DNA of 16,691 nucleotides, from positions 1 through 16,691 of the forward strand of contig JBBDYO010000065.1 in NCBI GenBank assembly GCA_040901495.1, in the 5' to 3' direction. The notes beneath the pieces are model-generated. The model worked only from the letters and a program-made list of their open reading frames with translations, was not told the origin of the DNA and searched no databases. Positions 1 through 7,988 of this stretch are shown here, in pieces. Position 1 is the stretch's first letter. The number at the start of each line of letters is the position of its first letter. Origin of the DNA: VRUE01 sp040901495 (GTDB taxonomy: Bacteria; Actinomycetota; Thermoleophilia; Solirubrobacterales; 70-9). The position numbers and the translations under genes are program-made.

Positions 1-3
1 TTC

Positions 4-48
4 GGTGTCTCCTATGTCCTGACACAGGTGTCGCCTATGTGGTGACAC
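4..48. repeat. Tandem pair of imperfect 22-nt repeats
   Basis: Two copies of a 22-nt unit lie one base apart at 4-25 and 27-48. Both follow the pattern GGTGTC-n-CCTATGT-nn-TGACAC. Each unit is also partly palindromic (GTGTC at one end, GACAC at the other), and a further GGACACC follows at 50-56. No gene is visible in this stretch. Such short repeated, partly palindromic units occur at the ends of some insertion sequences, so this may be the end of an element lying left of the window, or a regulator binding site for the gene at 88. The sequence alone does not decide between these. Confidence 0.55.
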
Positions 49-73
49 CGGACACCGCCGGGGGCACTAGCGG

Positions 74-79
74 TAGCGT
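74..79 (+). promoter_or_regulatory. Candidate -10 hexamer (TAGCGT) for the kinase-like gene
   Basis: TAGCGT fits the actinobacterial -10 consensus TANNNT and ends 8 nt before the ATG at 88. This is the spacing expected if transcription starts at or next to the start codon (leaderless). The same arrangement is seen before three other genes in this window. No Shine-Dalgarno-like purine run adjusted to the ATG replaces it convincingly. No -35 element was identified. Confidence 0.35.
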
Positions 80-87
80 CGGGGCGC

Positions 88-636
88 ATGACGCCGTCGG
101 GTGACATCCAGGTTCTGATCCTCACAGGGCCTCCCGGAGTTGGGAAGACCACCACCGCGGGGGTCCTCGCCGAGCGCTCGGACCCGTCTGTTCACCTCGA
201 ATCCGACGTCTTCTTCCGCTTCATCCGCTCCGGCTACGTCGAGCCCTGGCGATCGGAGTCGCATGATCAAAACCGCCTGGCGATGCGGATCGTCGGTGAG
301 GCCGCGGCCGCCTACGCCGCGGGCGGCTACTTCACGATCGTCGACGGAATCGTCATCCCGCGCTTGTTCCTTGGCCCGATCCGCGACGTTCTCCATGCCG
401 CGGGGCTCCGGGTTGCTTACGCAGTGCTCCGCGCGCCGCTGCCTGTCTGCACGGCGCGGTTCGACGCCAGAGAAGGCGGTCCGCTTGCCGATCCCGATGC
501 CATCGAGCAGATCTGGTCGGAGTTCACGGACCTCGGCGAGTGCGAGGGCAACGCCATCGAAGCGGAGAGCAAGAGCCCGGACGAGACTGCGGATGCAATC
601 ACCCAATTGCTCGAGGACGGACAGCTGACGGTCTGA
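88..636 (+). CDS. Small P-loop (AAA-type) ATPase/kinase-like protein
   Basis: This 182-residue soluble protein opens with a hydrophobic strand and a clean Walker A motif, GPPGVGKT at residues 14-21. A conserved-looking ESD follows at 38-40, where related small-molecule kinases place a substrate-side acid, and TIVDGIV at 83-89 could be Walker B. This layout is typical of short AAA/zeta-toxin/chloramphenicol-phosphotransferase-like nucleotide kinases that phosphorylate a small molecule. The substrate cannot be read from the sequence. There is no signal peptide or membrane segment. The ATG at 88 follows a TANNNT hexamer by 8 nt. The LOG-family gene starts 30 bp downstream on the same strand, so the two may be cotranscribed. 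Base composition matches the GC-rich neighbours. The fold class is fairly sure; any specific function is open. Confidence 0.8.
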   Translation: MTPSGDIQVLILTGPPGVGKTTTAGVLAERSDPSVHLESDVFFRFIRSGYVEPWRSESHDQNRLAMRIVGEAAAAYAAGGYFTIVDGIVIPRLFLGPIRDVLHAAGLRVAYAVLRAPLPVCTARFDAREGGPLADPDAIEQIWSEFTDLGECEGNAIEAESKSPDETADAITQLLEDGQLTV

Positions 637-666
637 GCCGCACGATCTGTTCTACTGGACGTACCC

Positions 667-1371
667 TTGGTTGGATCTGACTGGAACAGCGGATCGAAGC
701 ACGATGAGCACCTCCTCCGTGTCCCCAGCGACGCTGAGGAGCGGGACGAGTTGCGACTCGATCGGATCCGAGCTGAGGTTGATCGCGGCTTCGACCTGCT
801 GCGGGACATCGACGACGGAGTCTCGGTTTTCGGCTCGGCCAGGATCGGGGAGGGCCACCCTTGGTATGAGCTTTGCCGCGAGACAGGTGCCTGCTTGGCG
901 CGCCACGGCTTCACCGTCATCACGGGCGGCGGCCCTGGCCTGATGGAGGCCGCCAACCGGGGCGCCGCCGAGGCCGGCGGGATCTCGGTCGGGCTGAACA
1001 TCCAGCTGCCGATGGAGCAGGGGCTAAATCCCTACGTCAACCGCGGCCTCGAGTTCCACTACTTCTTCGCCCGCAAGCTGATGTTCGTGCGATACGCACG
1101 CGCTTTCGTCATCTTCCCCGGCGGCTTCGGCACCCTGGACGAGCTCTTCGAGAGCCTGACCCTGATTCAGACTCGCCGGATCAAGCAGTTCCCCGTGATC
1201 CTGGTCGGCTCGGAGTTCTGGAAGCCGATGCTCAACTGGATCGACGAGAGCCTCGAGGACGAAGGCCTGATTTCCCCGAGCGACAAAGAGCTGCTGTTGG
1301 TCGCGGACACACCGGCGGAGGTCTGCGAGCACGTCCGCCGCGCAAGCGAAGCGCAGAAAGAACTGACTTGA
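667..1371 (+). CDS. LOG family protein (TIGR00730-type Rossmann fold; nucleoside 5'-monophosphate phosphoribohydrolase)
   Basis: The 234-residue product carries both hallmarks of the LOG/lysine-decarboxylase-like family: GGGPGLMEAANRGA at residues 87-100 and PGGFGTLDE at 151-159, with ARKLMF between them at 135-140. Characterised LOG proteins hydrolyse cytokinin riboside 5'-monophosphates or related nucleotides to free base and ribose 5-phosphate. Many bacterial members act on AMP-like nucleotides, so the physiological substrate here is uncertain. The predicted start is TTG at 667. It is the first accepted start codon after an in-frame stop at 634-636, and no ATG or GTG lies before the conserved core, though no good ribosome-binding site is visible. 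The first 25 residues are not conserved-looking, so the start could lie further in. It follows the kinase-like gene by 30 bp. A role in nucleotide metabolism would suit the nearby purine genes, but that link is inference. Confidence 0.85.
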   Translation: MVGSDWNSGSKHDEHLLRVPSDAEERDELRLDRIRAEVDRGFDLLRDIDDGVSVFGSARIGEGHPWYELCRETGACLARHGFTVITGGGPGLMEAANRGAAEAGGISVGLNIQLPMEQGLNPYVNRGLEFHYFFARKLMFVRYARAFVIFPGGFGTLDELFESLTLIQTRRIKQFPVILVGSEFWKPMLNWIDESLEDEGLISPSDKELLLVADTPAEVCEHVRRASEAQKELT

Positions 1372-1510
1372 AGCAATTAATCGCCGAGCCATACCTTGAG
1401 CTTTCAAGGGCCTATGCCTCGGAGACTCACCAGGACCTCGGCGCTTAGCCAGAGCAAATCGGTGTCAGAAATGGCTGATTGATTAGGATCGCCCGACTGG
1501 CAGCACTCGA

Positions 1511-1516
1511 GGAGGG
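1511..1516 (+). promoter_or_regulatory. Shine-Dalgarno site that fixes the start of the GIY-YIG gene
   Basis: GGAGGG ends 4 nt before ATG at 1521 and is the best ribosome-binding site around. It supports 1521 over the upstream in-frame TTG at 1479, which lacks such a site and would add 14 residues with no family resemblance. A TAGGAT hexamer at 1484-1489 could be the -10 element for a short leader. Confidence 0.6.
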
Positions 1517-1520
1517 CGAT

Positions 1521-2900
1521 ATGGAGTCGGATCAAGGGCGGACCGTGGTACCCGACCAAAGTGTGTCGTTCTTCGGTGCTCGCAAGAAGGCTAAGGAGAT
1601 GGCTGCTGAGGTTGCATCCTTGCGTGAGGATCTCGATCGTCTGGGCGCGCTGTCAATTCTTGAGCTAGAGGAGAGACGCAGTTCCCTTCAGCGGGATATT
1701 GACCAGCAACTTGGACAGTTGGAAAGCGACAAGCAGGCGGCGGCTGCTGAGTTGGAGAAGCAAGCAAGCGATGCAACTGAGTCGCTGGAGAGAGAGCTAG
1801 CCCAAGCCAGTGCAGAGAAGGCGCAGCTAGATCAGCATCTCGAGGAGCTGCGGAGCGAGGTTGTTGTGACCGAGGAGACTGCCTTGCTGCAGGAAGCCGG
1901 CGTCTATGAGTACCAGCATCCTTTGAGCGACTCGGTCGAATATCAAGAGGCACTTAAGTCTCTTCGCGAACAGATCAAAACCATGACCCGCAAGGACGGA
2001 GGCGCTGTGCTTGGCAGCACGCAGTGGCACGTTGACGGGTCCCTTCCGCGAGGCCGCAAAATGGTCCGCGACTTCTCAAAACTGATGCTCCGTGCCTACA
2101 ACGCTGAGGCGGACAATCTGGTTCGAGGTCTAAAGCCCTACAAACTCGACGCGGCAATCGATCGCCTGACCAAAGTGGTGGCAACGATCGCTCGCTTAGG
2201 ACAGACCATGGGTATTCACATCTCAGGCCCGTACCACGAGCTTCGGGAATACGAGTTGAGACTGACCGCTGACTATCGCCAAAAGCTTGCTGAAGAGAAA
2301 GAGCGAGAGCGTGAGGAGAAAGCGCGACTTCGAGAAGAGCGTGAGGCCCAGAAGGAAATGGAACGTGAGCGGTCACGCTTGGAAAAAGAGCGACAGCACT
2401 ACCTCAACACGCTGGAGGTCTTGGAAGGAAAAGGAGATCAGGAGGCAATTGCTCGACACAAAGGCGAGCTGGAGAAGATTGAGCGGGCTATCGAGGATGT
2501 CGATTATCGCGCTGCCAACATCCGTGCCGGCTATGTCTATGTCATTTCGAACATCGGATCATTCGGAGAGGGGGTCATCAAGATCGGGCTGACACGTCGA
2601 CTTGAGCCGCTCGATCGTGTCCGTGAGTTAGGAGATGCTTCGGTTCCCTTTCGCTTTGACGTTCACGCGATTTTCTTTTCCCAGGATGCTGTTGGAATCG
2701 AGGCTGAGCTGCATAAGCGCCTAGCCAGCTGTCGAGTCAATCGCATTAATCTGCGCCGCGAGTTCTTTCGCGCAACTCCGCAGGAGGTCAAAGCTCACCT
2801 TTCAGATGTGGCCGGCGAGCTACTTTCATTCGAGGAGACGCCCGAAGCGCTCGAATATCGACAGAGCTTGAACTCTGTGGAAACCGAACGGCCCGCCTAG
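1521..2900 (+). CDS. DUF4041 and GIY-YIG/T5orf172 (MUG113-like) domain protein with coiled coils
   Basis: The 459-residue product has four parts. Residues 22-115 are a long heptad-rich coiled coil. Residues about 128-250 match the DUF4041 pattern (DSVEY 137-141, WHVDGS 169-174, GRKM then KLMLRAYN 187-194). Residues 252-330 are a second, highly charged Glu/Arg coiled coil. Residues 336-425 form a GIY-YIG-type module of the T5orf172/MUG113 kind (GYVYVISN 337-344, IKIGLTRR 353-360, DRVREL 365-370, ELH 396-398, REFF 413-416). GIY-YIG folds are nucleases, but this subfamily is largely uncharacterised and is often seen in phages and mobile DNA, so cleavage activity is unproven. The gene is clearly lower in GC (about 52% in a 60-nt sample at 2281) than the purine genes, which suggests transfer. 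Its stop codon sits in the centre of a perfect palindrome, and a tRNA-like inverted-repeat element follows. Confidence 0.88.
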   Translation: MESDQGRTVVPDQSVSFFGARKKAKEMAAEVASLREDLDRLGALSILELEERRSSLQRDIDQQLGQLESDKQAAAAELEKQASDATESLERELAQASAEKAQLDQHLEELRSEVVVTEETALLQEAGVYEYQHPLSDSVEYQEALKSLREQIKTMTRKDGGAVLGSTQWHVDGSLPRGRKMVRDFSKLMLRAYNAEADNLVRGLKPYKLDAAIDRLTKVVATIARLGQTMGIHISGPYHELREYELRLTADYRQKLAEEKEREREEKARLREEREAQKEMERERSRLEKERQHYLNTLEVLEGKGDQEAIARHKGELEKIERAIEDVDYRAANIRAGYVYVISNIGSFGEGVIKIGLTRRLEPLDRVRELGDASVPFRFDVHAIFFSQDAVGIEAELHKRLASCRVNRINLRREFFRATPQEVKAHLSDVAGELLSFEETPEALEYRQSLNSVETERPA

Positions 2901-2912
2901 GCGGGCCGTTCG
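2885..2912. terminator. Perfect 28-nt palindrome at the end of the GIY-YIG gene
   Basis: Two 14-nt arms with no mismatch meet at 2898/2899 (CGAACGGCCCGCCT and its complement), and the TAG stop at 2898-2900 lies in the centre. It would form a very stable GC-rich hairpin in either strand's RNA. No proper U-run follows on the plus strand (AAAAG) or the minus strand (GTTTCC). It may therefore end transcription poorly by itself, act with Rho, protect a 3' end, or be a protein-binding or recombination site. Confidence 0.5.
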
Positions 2913-2918
2913 AAAAGC

Positions 2919-2944
2919 GGGGTTGCCGCCGAACTGACGGCCCC
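2919..2944 (-). terminator. Weak intrinsic-terminator-like hairpin reading leftward
   Basis: Read on the minus strand, GGGGCCG and CGG...CCCC can pair with an internal bulge, and GCTTTT follows at once. This is the only hairpin downstream of purH with even a short U-run, so it could end the purN-purH transcript. It overlaps the outer arm of the 15-bp inverted repeat, so the two structures would compete. Confidence 0.3.
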
Positions 2945-3018
2945 ACCCTCACGTTTGTGGATCGTAGCGCCCCGAGCGGGAGTCGAACCCGCCAACCCCA
3001 TTTCGTGAGGGTGGGGCC
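2939..3018. repeat. 15-bp perfect inverted repeat enclosing a tRNA T-arm-like sequence
   Basis: The arm GGCCCCACCCTCACG at 2939-2953 recurs as its exact reverse complement at 3004-3018. The 50 bp between them contain a perfect tRNA-type T-arm on the minus strand (2976-2992). Nothing here encodes protein. The arrangement could be a stem-loop RNA, a small non-autonomous palindromic element, or the scar of an integration next to a tRNA-derived site. It separates the lower-GC GIY-YIG gene from the purine cluster. Confidence 0.6.
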
Positions 3019-3037
3019 CGCGTCCGGCGGCCGGGGC
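2969..3037 (-). other. tRNA-like sequence (degenerate tRNA or attachment-site remnant)
   Basis: Read on the minus strand from 3037, GCCCCGG can pair with TCGGGGC ending at 2969 as a seven-base acceptor stem with one G-U pair. A textbook T-arm precedes the 3' acceptor strand: stem GCGGG, loop TTCGACT, stem CCCGC at 2992-2976. Between them are only a three-pair D-arm-like hairpin, lacking the usual AG and GG bases, and a CCCCA/TGGGG stem with an 11-base loop, so no standard anticodon can be assigned. The bases after the acceptor are GCTA, not CCA. It is not a normal functional tRNA. The 3' half resembling a real tRNA is what integration into a tRNA gene can leave behind. Confidence 0.4.
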
Positions 3038-3077
3038 GTTGTGCCGCGGCCGCGACGAGTCGAAGCTAATTCGAGTG

Positions 3078-3102
3078 CAGTTACGTGTGTGTCACGTAAC
3101 TG
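3078..3102 (-). terminator. Hairpin immediately downstream of purH
   Basis: CAGTTACGTG at 3078-3087 and CACGTAACTG at 3093-3102 form a perfect 10-bp stem with a 5-nt loop, 5 bp beyond the purH stop. No U-run follows on the minus strand. It is therefore either a Rho-assisted terminator or a 3'-end stabilising stem for the purN-purH message. Confidence 0.45.
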
Positions 3103-3107
3103 ACGAT

Positions 3108-4716
<1,609 letters not shown>

Positions 4717-4724
<8 letters not shown>

Positions 4725-5334
4725 CGACGACGACCAAGCTTGGGTCGCTCGGGTCGATCCTAACCTGGCCACGGGCGAGCATGCGGATCGCTTCCGGGTA
4801 GAGCTCGTGCTCGACCGCATGGATCTCCTCCTCCAGCCGGTCGCGGTCGCGGTCGTCCGGCACCGAGACCTCGCGCTTCAGGATCGCCGGGCCGGTGTCG
4901 ACTCCCTCATCGACGAAGTGCACGGTCACGCCGGTCACCTCGACGCCGGCCTCCAGCGCCTGGCCGATCGCGTCAAGACCGGGGAAGGAGGGAAGCAGGG
5001 CGGGATGGATGTTGACGATGCGGCCTCGGAACCGCGCCACGAAGCCTCCGCTGAGCAGTTGCATGTAGCCGGCGAGGGCGACGAGGTCGGCGTCGAGGGA
5101 CTCGATCCACTCCGCCATCGCCGCGTCGCGCGCCTCACGATCGGCGAACTCCCCACGGGGAAAGACAGCGGTCTCCACTTCGGCGGCCTCCGCTCGTCCC
5201 AGCGCCCGCGCCCCGGGCTTGTCGGAGCCAACACCGACCACCTCGATCCCTTCACGCCCGTGCAACTGGTCGAGGATCGCCTGCAGGTTGGTGCCGTTCC
5301 CCGAGGCGAGGACGACGATGCGGAACTGGCTCAC
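4717..5334 (-). CDS. purN: Phosphoribosylglycinamide formyltransferase (folate-dependent GAR transformylase)
   Basis: PurN transfers a formyl group from 10-formyl-tetrahydrofolate to GAR in the third step of purine synthesis. The 205-residue protein has the SGNGTN phosphate-binding loop at 11-16, GYMQLL at 89-94, the NIHPALLPSFPG signature at 108-119 and VDEGVDTGP at 141-149. The catalytic Asn108, His110 and Asp146 match E. coli Asn106, His108 and Asp144. The start is GTG at 5332-5334, with homology from the second residue. No ATG is available in frame, and only a weak GAAG lies upstream. It is first in a two-gene unit with purH. Its 5' region holds the left arm of a 49-nt inverted repeat shared with the divergent monooxygenase gene. 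Confidence 0.97.
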
Positions 5335-5348
5335 CGCGACATCTTCGC

Positions 5349-5397
5349 GAACTGCATCAATTTTTCAATCTGCGAGGCTGAGAAATTGATGCAGTTC
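5349..5397. promoter_or_regulatory. Large AT-rich inverted repeat in the purN/monooxygenase divergent region
   Basis: GAACTGCATCAATTT at 5349-5363 recurs exactly inverted at 5383-5397, and pairing extends inward with one G-T to 5367/5379, leaving an 11-nt loop. It fills most of the 76-bp gap between two divergent start codons and is strikingly AT-rich for this DNA. It could be a paired operator controlling both genes, an RNA hairpin in the leaders, or an inserted palindromic element. It abuts the candidate -10 hexamer of the monooxygenase gene at 5398. Confidence 0.6.
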
Positions 5398-5403
5398 TAA
5401 GAT
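5398..5403 (+). promoter_or_regulatory. Candidate -10 hexamer (TAAGAT) for the nitronate monooxygenase gene
   Basis: TAAGAT fits TANNNT and ends exactly 7 nt before the GTG at 5411, the spacing of a leaderless actinobacterial promoter. The right arm of the inverted repeat ends at 5397, directly before it. A protein bound to the repeat would therefore cover the -35 region. Confidence 0.45.
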
Positions 5404-5410
5404 CGGGGCG

Positions 5411-6370
5411 GTGAGGTTCTTCGAGCTGCTGGGCATTCCGACGCCGGTCGTCCAGGCCGGTATGGGTGGTGGGCTGAGCCGCCATGAGCTGGCGGCCGCG
5501 GTCTCCGAGGCGGGGGGACTGGGGACGATCGCGGTCAACGGCGCCGCGGCAATCGAGGGCGAGCTGGCCGCGGCGCGGGCGCTCACCGGCCGGCCTATCG
5601 CCGTCAACCTGCTGCTGCCCTTCGCCCGCCGCGACTGGTTCGAGGCCGCGGCCGCGGCCGATGTCGTTGTCACCTTCTGGGGACCCCCGAAGCGGCGGAC
5701 GCCCGGCATCTGGTTGCACCAGTGCGGCTCGGTTGCCGAGGCCCGCGCCGCGCATGCGGCAGGCGCCGACGCGGTGATCGCCCAGGGCGTCGAGGCGGGC
5801 GGCCACGTGCGCGGGAGCGAGCCCGCGCTGGAGCTGCTCGCTCGCGTCAGGGCGGCGCTGCCGGCCAATTTTCCGGTGCTCCTCGCCGGAGGGATCGCCG
5901 AGCGTGGCGACGTCGAACGGGCACTGGATGCCGGTGCCGCCGGTGCGGTCGCCGGCACTCGCTTCCTGCTCTCGGAGGAGAGCCGCGCCCATCCGGCCTA
6001 CAGCGCACGCCTGCTCAAAGCGGACACCACGATTCTCACCGAGCTGTTCGGGGTCGGCTGGCCGGCACCGCACCGGGTCGTCCCCAACGCGGCGACCGAG
6101 CGCTGGCTGGGAGCTGACCCGCGCGGCCCGCGCCTCCACCGCACGCTGAACCGCCTCTCGGCAACCGGCGCCCGTTTCATGCCGGACTCGGTCCTGGGGA
6201 GGATCGTTCGGGCCCAGCGGCCGGGGAGCCGGCTGCTTTCCCCAGTCGGCCCAACCGACGACGGCCCGGCGACGCTGGTCGATGCGGGACCGCTGTACGC
6301 GGGGGAGACGGTGAAGCGAATCGACCGGATCCGCCCGGCGGCGGAGCTCGTCGGCGAGCTGACGCCTTGA
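5411..6370 (+). CDS. Nitronate monooxygenase-like FMN enzyme (2-nitropropane dioxygenase family)
   Basis: The 319-residue protein is a TIM-barrel flavoprotein of the NMO family, which oxidises alkyl nitronates or related toxic nitro compounds with FMN and oxygen. Visible family marks are VVQAGMGGGLS at 13-23, AQGVEAGGHVRG at 124-135 with the catalytic-type His132, the phosphate-binding LLAGGIAERGDV at 157-168, and GTRFLLSEES at 182-191. FabK-type enoyl-ACP reductases share the fold and are the main alternative; the GGH motif and genomic setting do not separate them fully. Start is GTG at 5411, preceded by a well-placed TAAGAT. The gene faces the opposite way to the purine genes and splits purN-purH from purF. 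No purine role is known for the family. It may be a passenger inserted between two operons. Confidence 0.85.
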   Translation: MRFFELLGIPTPVVQAGMGGGLSRHELAAAVSEAGGLGTIAVNGAAAIEGELAAARALTGRPIAVNLLLPFARRDWFEAAAAADVVVTFWGPPKRRTPGIWLHQCGSVAEARAAHAAGADAVIAQGVEAGGHVRGSEPALELLARVRAALPANFPVLLAGGIAERGDVERALDAGAAGAVAGTRFLLSEESRAHPAYSARLLKADTTILTELFGVGWPAPHRVVPNAATERWLGADPRGPRLHRTLNRLSATGARFMPDSVLGRIVRAQRPGSRLLSPVGPTDDGPATLVDAGPLYAGETVKRIDRIRPAAELVGELTP

Positions 6371-6375
6371 CTGCT

Positions 6376-6398
6376 GTCCCCAGCTATGGGGCTGGGAC
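6376..6398. terminator. Hairpin between convergent monooxygenase and purF genes
   Basis: GTCCCCAGC at 6376-6384 can pair with GCTGGGAC at 6391-6398, with one bulged C. It lies in the 13-bp gap and runs into the last purF codons. It is placed to slow both convergent transcripts. No U-run follows on either strand, so it is a weak candidate. Confidence 0.3.
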
Positions 6399-7820
6399 GA
6401 CCGCGACGTCCTCGAGGGCGAATTTCCCGTTCGCGTCCTCGGGATCGCCAAGCGGGTAGCGCCCGGTGAAGCAGGCGTCGCAATGGTCCTCGGGCGGGGT
6501 GTCGATCGCCTCGTAGACCCCCGCCAGCGATAGGTAGGCGAGCGAGTCGGCCCCGAGCTCGTCGGCGACCGCCTCGATCGTGCGGTTGTGGGCGATCATC
6601 TCCTCGCGGGTCGACATGTCGACTCCGTAGTGGCAGGGGTGGCGGATCGGCGGTGCCGAGATCCGCAGGTGGATCTCACTCGCCCCTGCGTCGCGCAGCA
6701 TGCCGACGATCTGCCGCGTCGTGTTGCCGCGGACGATCGAGTCGTCGACGACGACGATCCGCTGGCCTTCGACGATCTCCGGCAGCGGGTTGAACTTGAG
6801 TCGCAGCCCGCGCTTGCGCAGCTCCTGCCCCGGCTGGATGAAGGTGCGCGCGACGTAGCGGTTCTTGATCAAGCCGTCGTCGCGGGGCAGCCCCGAGGCG
6901 CGGGCAAATCCCGCCGCCGCCGGGTTGCCGGAGTCCGGCACCGAGATCACCAGGTCGGCCTCGACCGGCGCCTCGCGCCAGAGGATCTCACCCATCCTGC
7001 CGCGCACCTGCTGGAGCACTTTGCCCTCGAGCCGGCTGTCGGGACGGGAGAAGTAGATGTGCTCGAAGACGCAGTGGGCCGGCCGGCCGGCCTTCACAAC
7101 CTGCCGTGTCTCGAGGCCGCGCTCGGTCAGCGAGACCATCTCACCCGGATGCACCTCGCGCATCAGCTCGGCGCCGATGATGTCGAAGGCGCAGCTCTCC
7201 GAAGCGACTACGAAGCGCTCACCGAGTCGCCCCAACGACAGCGGCCGCACCCCGTGCGGGTCGCGAAAGGCGACGATTGCGTGCTTGGTCATCGCCACGG
7301 TCGAGTAGGCGCCCTCGAGGCGGGGCATGACGTCGGCAACGACGTCCTCGATGTACTTGCCGTCGCTGGAGGAGAGCAGCGCCGCGATGATCTCGGAGTC
7401 CGAGGTCCCGCGGAAGTCAATCCCGGCCTCCTTCAGCTCGTTCCAGAGCTCGACCGCGTTGGTCAGGTTGCCGTTGTGGGCGAGGGCCAACTCGCGGCCG
7501 TCGTCGCGCCAGACCGGCTGCGCGTTCTCCCAGGAGCCGCCGCCGGTTGTCGAGTAGCGGACGTGGCCGATCGCCATGTCGCCCTCGAGTGCTTTCAGCT
7601 TCTCCTCGTCGAAGACCTGGGAAACGAGCCCGGAGTCCCGCATCGTGGTGATGTGGCCGCCCTCGCAGGTGGCGATCCCGGCTGACTCCTGGCCGCGGTG
7701 CTGCAGCGCGTAGAGTCCGAAGTAGGCGAGGCGGGCGACGTCGTGGCCAGGCGCGTATACGCCCAACACCCCGCACTCGTCGCGCGGTCCATCGCGGTCG
7801 ATGAGAACCGGCTCGGTCAA
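6384..7820 (-). CDS. purF: Amidophosphoribosyltransferase (glutamine PRPP amidotransferase)
   Basis: PurF makes phosphoribosylamine from PRPP and glutamine, the committed step of purine synthesis. The Ntn-type glutaminase nucleophile is the Cys of DECGVLGVYAPG, and YALQHRGQESAGIA follows. The PRPP loop reads VVVDDSIVRGNTTRQIV. Four cysteines (in HCVFEHIYF, PCHYG and the CxxC of CDACF) match the iron-sulphur ligands of the Bacillus-type enzyme, so a 4Fe-4S cluster and propeptide removal to expose Cys are expected. Residues between this Cys and any start would be that propeptide. I prefer TTG at 7820 (15 residues before Cys). The alternative GTG at 7958 would add 46 residues whose codons are poor in G/C at third positions, unlike the rest of the gene. 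Neither start has a strong ribosome-binding site. It is last in the purCSQLF unit. Confidence 0.93.
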   Translation of the reverse strand: MTEPVLIDRDGPRDECGVLGVYAPGHDVARLAYFGLYALQHRGQESAGIATCEGGHITTMRDSGLVSQVFDEEKLKALEGDMAIGHVRYSTTGGGSWENAQPVWRDDGRELALAHNGNLTNAVELWNELKEAGIDFRGTSDSEIIAALLSSSDGKYIEDVVADVMPRLEGAYSTVAMTKHAIVAFRDPHGVRPLSLGRLGERFVVASESCAFDIIGAELMREVHPGEMVSLTERGLETRQVVKAGRPAHCVFEHIYFSRPDSRLEGKVLQQVRGRMGEILWREAPVEADLVISVPDSGNPAAAGFARASGLPRDDGLIKNRYVARTFIQPGQELRKRGLRLKFNPLPEIVEGQRIVVVDDSIVRGNTTRQIVGMLRDAGASEIHLRISAPPIRHPCHYGVDMSTREEMIAHNRTIEAVADELGADSLAYLSLAGVYEAIDTPPEDHCDACFTGRYPLGDPEDANGKFALEDVAVVPAP

Positions 7821-7988
7821 TTGAGAAGGCGCGCTTTCCTCGTCTTTTGAAGGACTCGAAGCGCAGGCAGACTGCCTACCCCGGCAGAGTACCAGCGCCA
7901 CCAGACCAGCCCGAGGTCCGCTGGGGCCCTTGGCGGACGCCGAAACGTCGCCCGCCACTTGCTATTTCGCCCTTTTCTTCGTGCCCGG
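7821..7988 (-). other. Structured purL-purF gap or purF N-terminal extension
   Basis: This 168-nt stretch is open in the purF frame from GTG 7958, but many codons end in A or T (for example GTT, GGA, GTA, AGG, TCT, AAA, CAA). It also has inverted repeats. GCGCTT 7831-7836 pairs with AAGCGC 7859-7864, around an inner GTCTT/AGGAC stem. GGCAG and CTGCC flank one base at 7866-7876. A GGCGG/CCGCC stem lies near 7930-7954. It looks more like a leader than coding DNA. A control role for purF translation is possible but unproven. Confidence 0.4.

Noticed and set aside
873..1448. A 191-codon plus-strand frame overlapping the LOG-family gene and its 3' flank
   Set aside because: It is Arg-rich out-of-frame reading of the LOG gene. 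The short tail beyond 1371 shows no recognisable family.
1521..2900. GIY-YIG gene as a homing endonuclease of an intron or intein
   Set aside because: It is a free-standing gene with DUF4041 and coiled coils, and no host gene is interrupted around it.
2968..3060. Functional tRNA, selenocysteine tRNA or tmRNA
   Set aside because: The T-arm is good and the acceptor pairs. But the D-arm lacks conserved bases, the anticodon-like loop is 11 nt, the 3' end is not CCA, and no tmRNA tag frame or long Sec variable arm is seen.
6588..7685. A 365-codon plus-strand open frame opposite purF
   Set aside because: It is the antisense reading of a clear PurF, a common effect of high GC, and has no family motifs.
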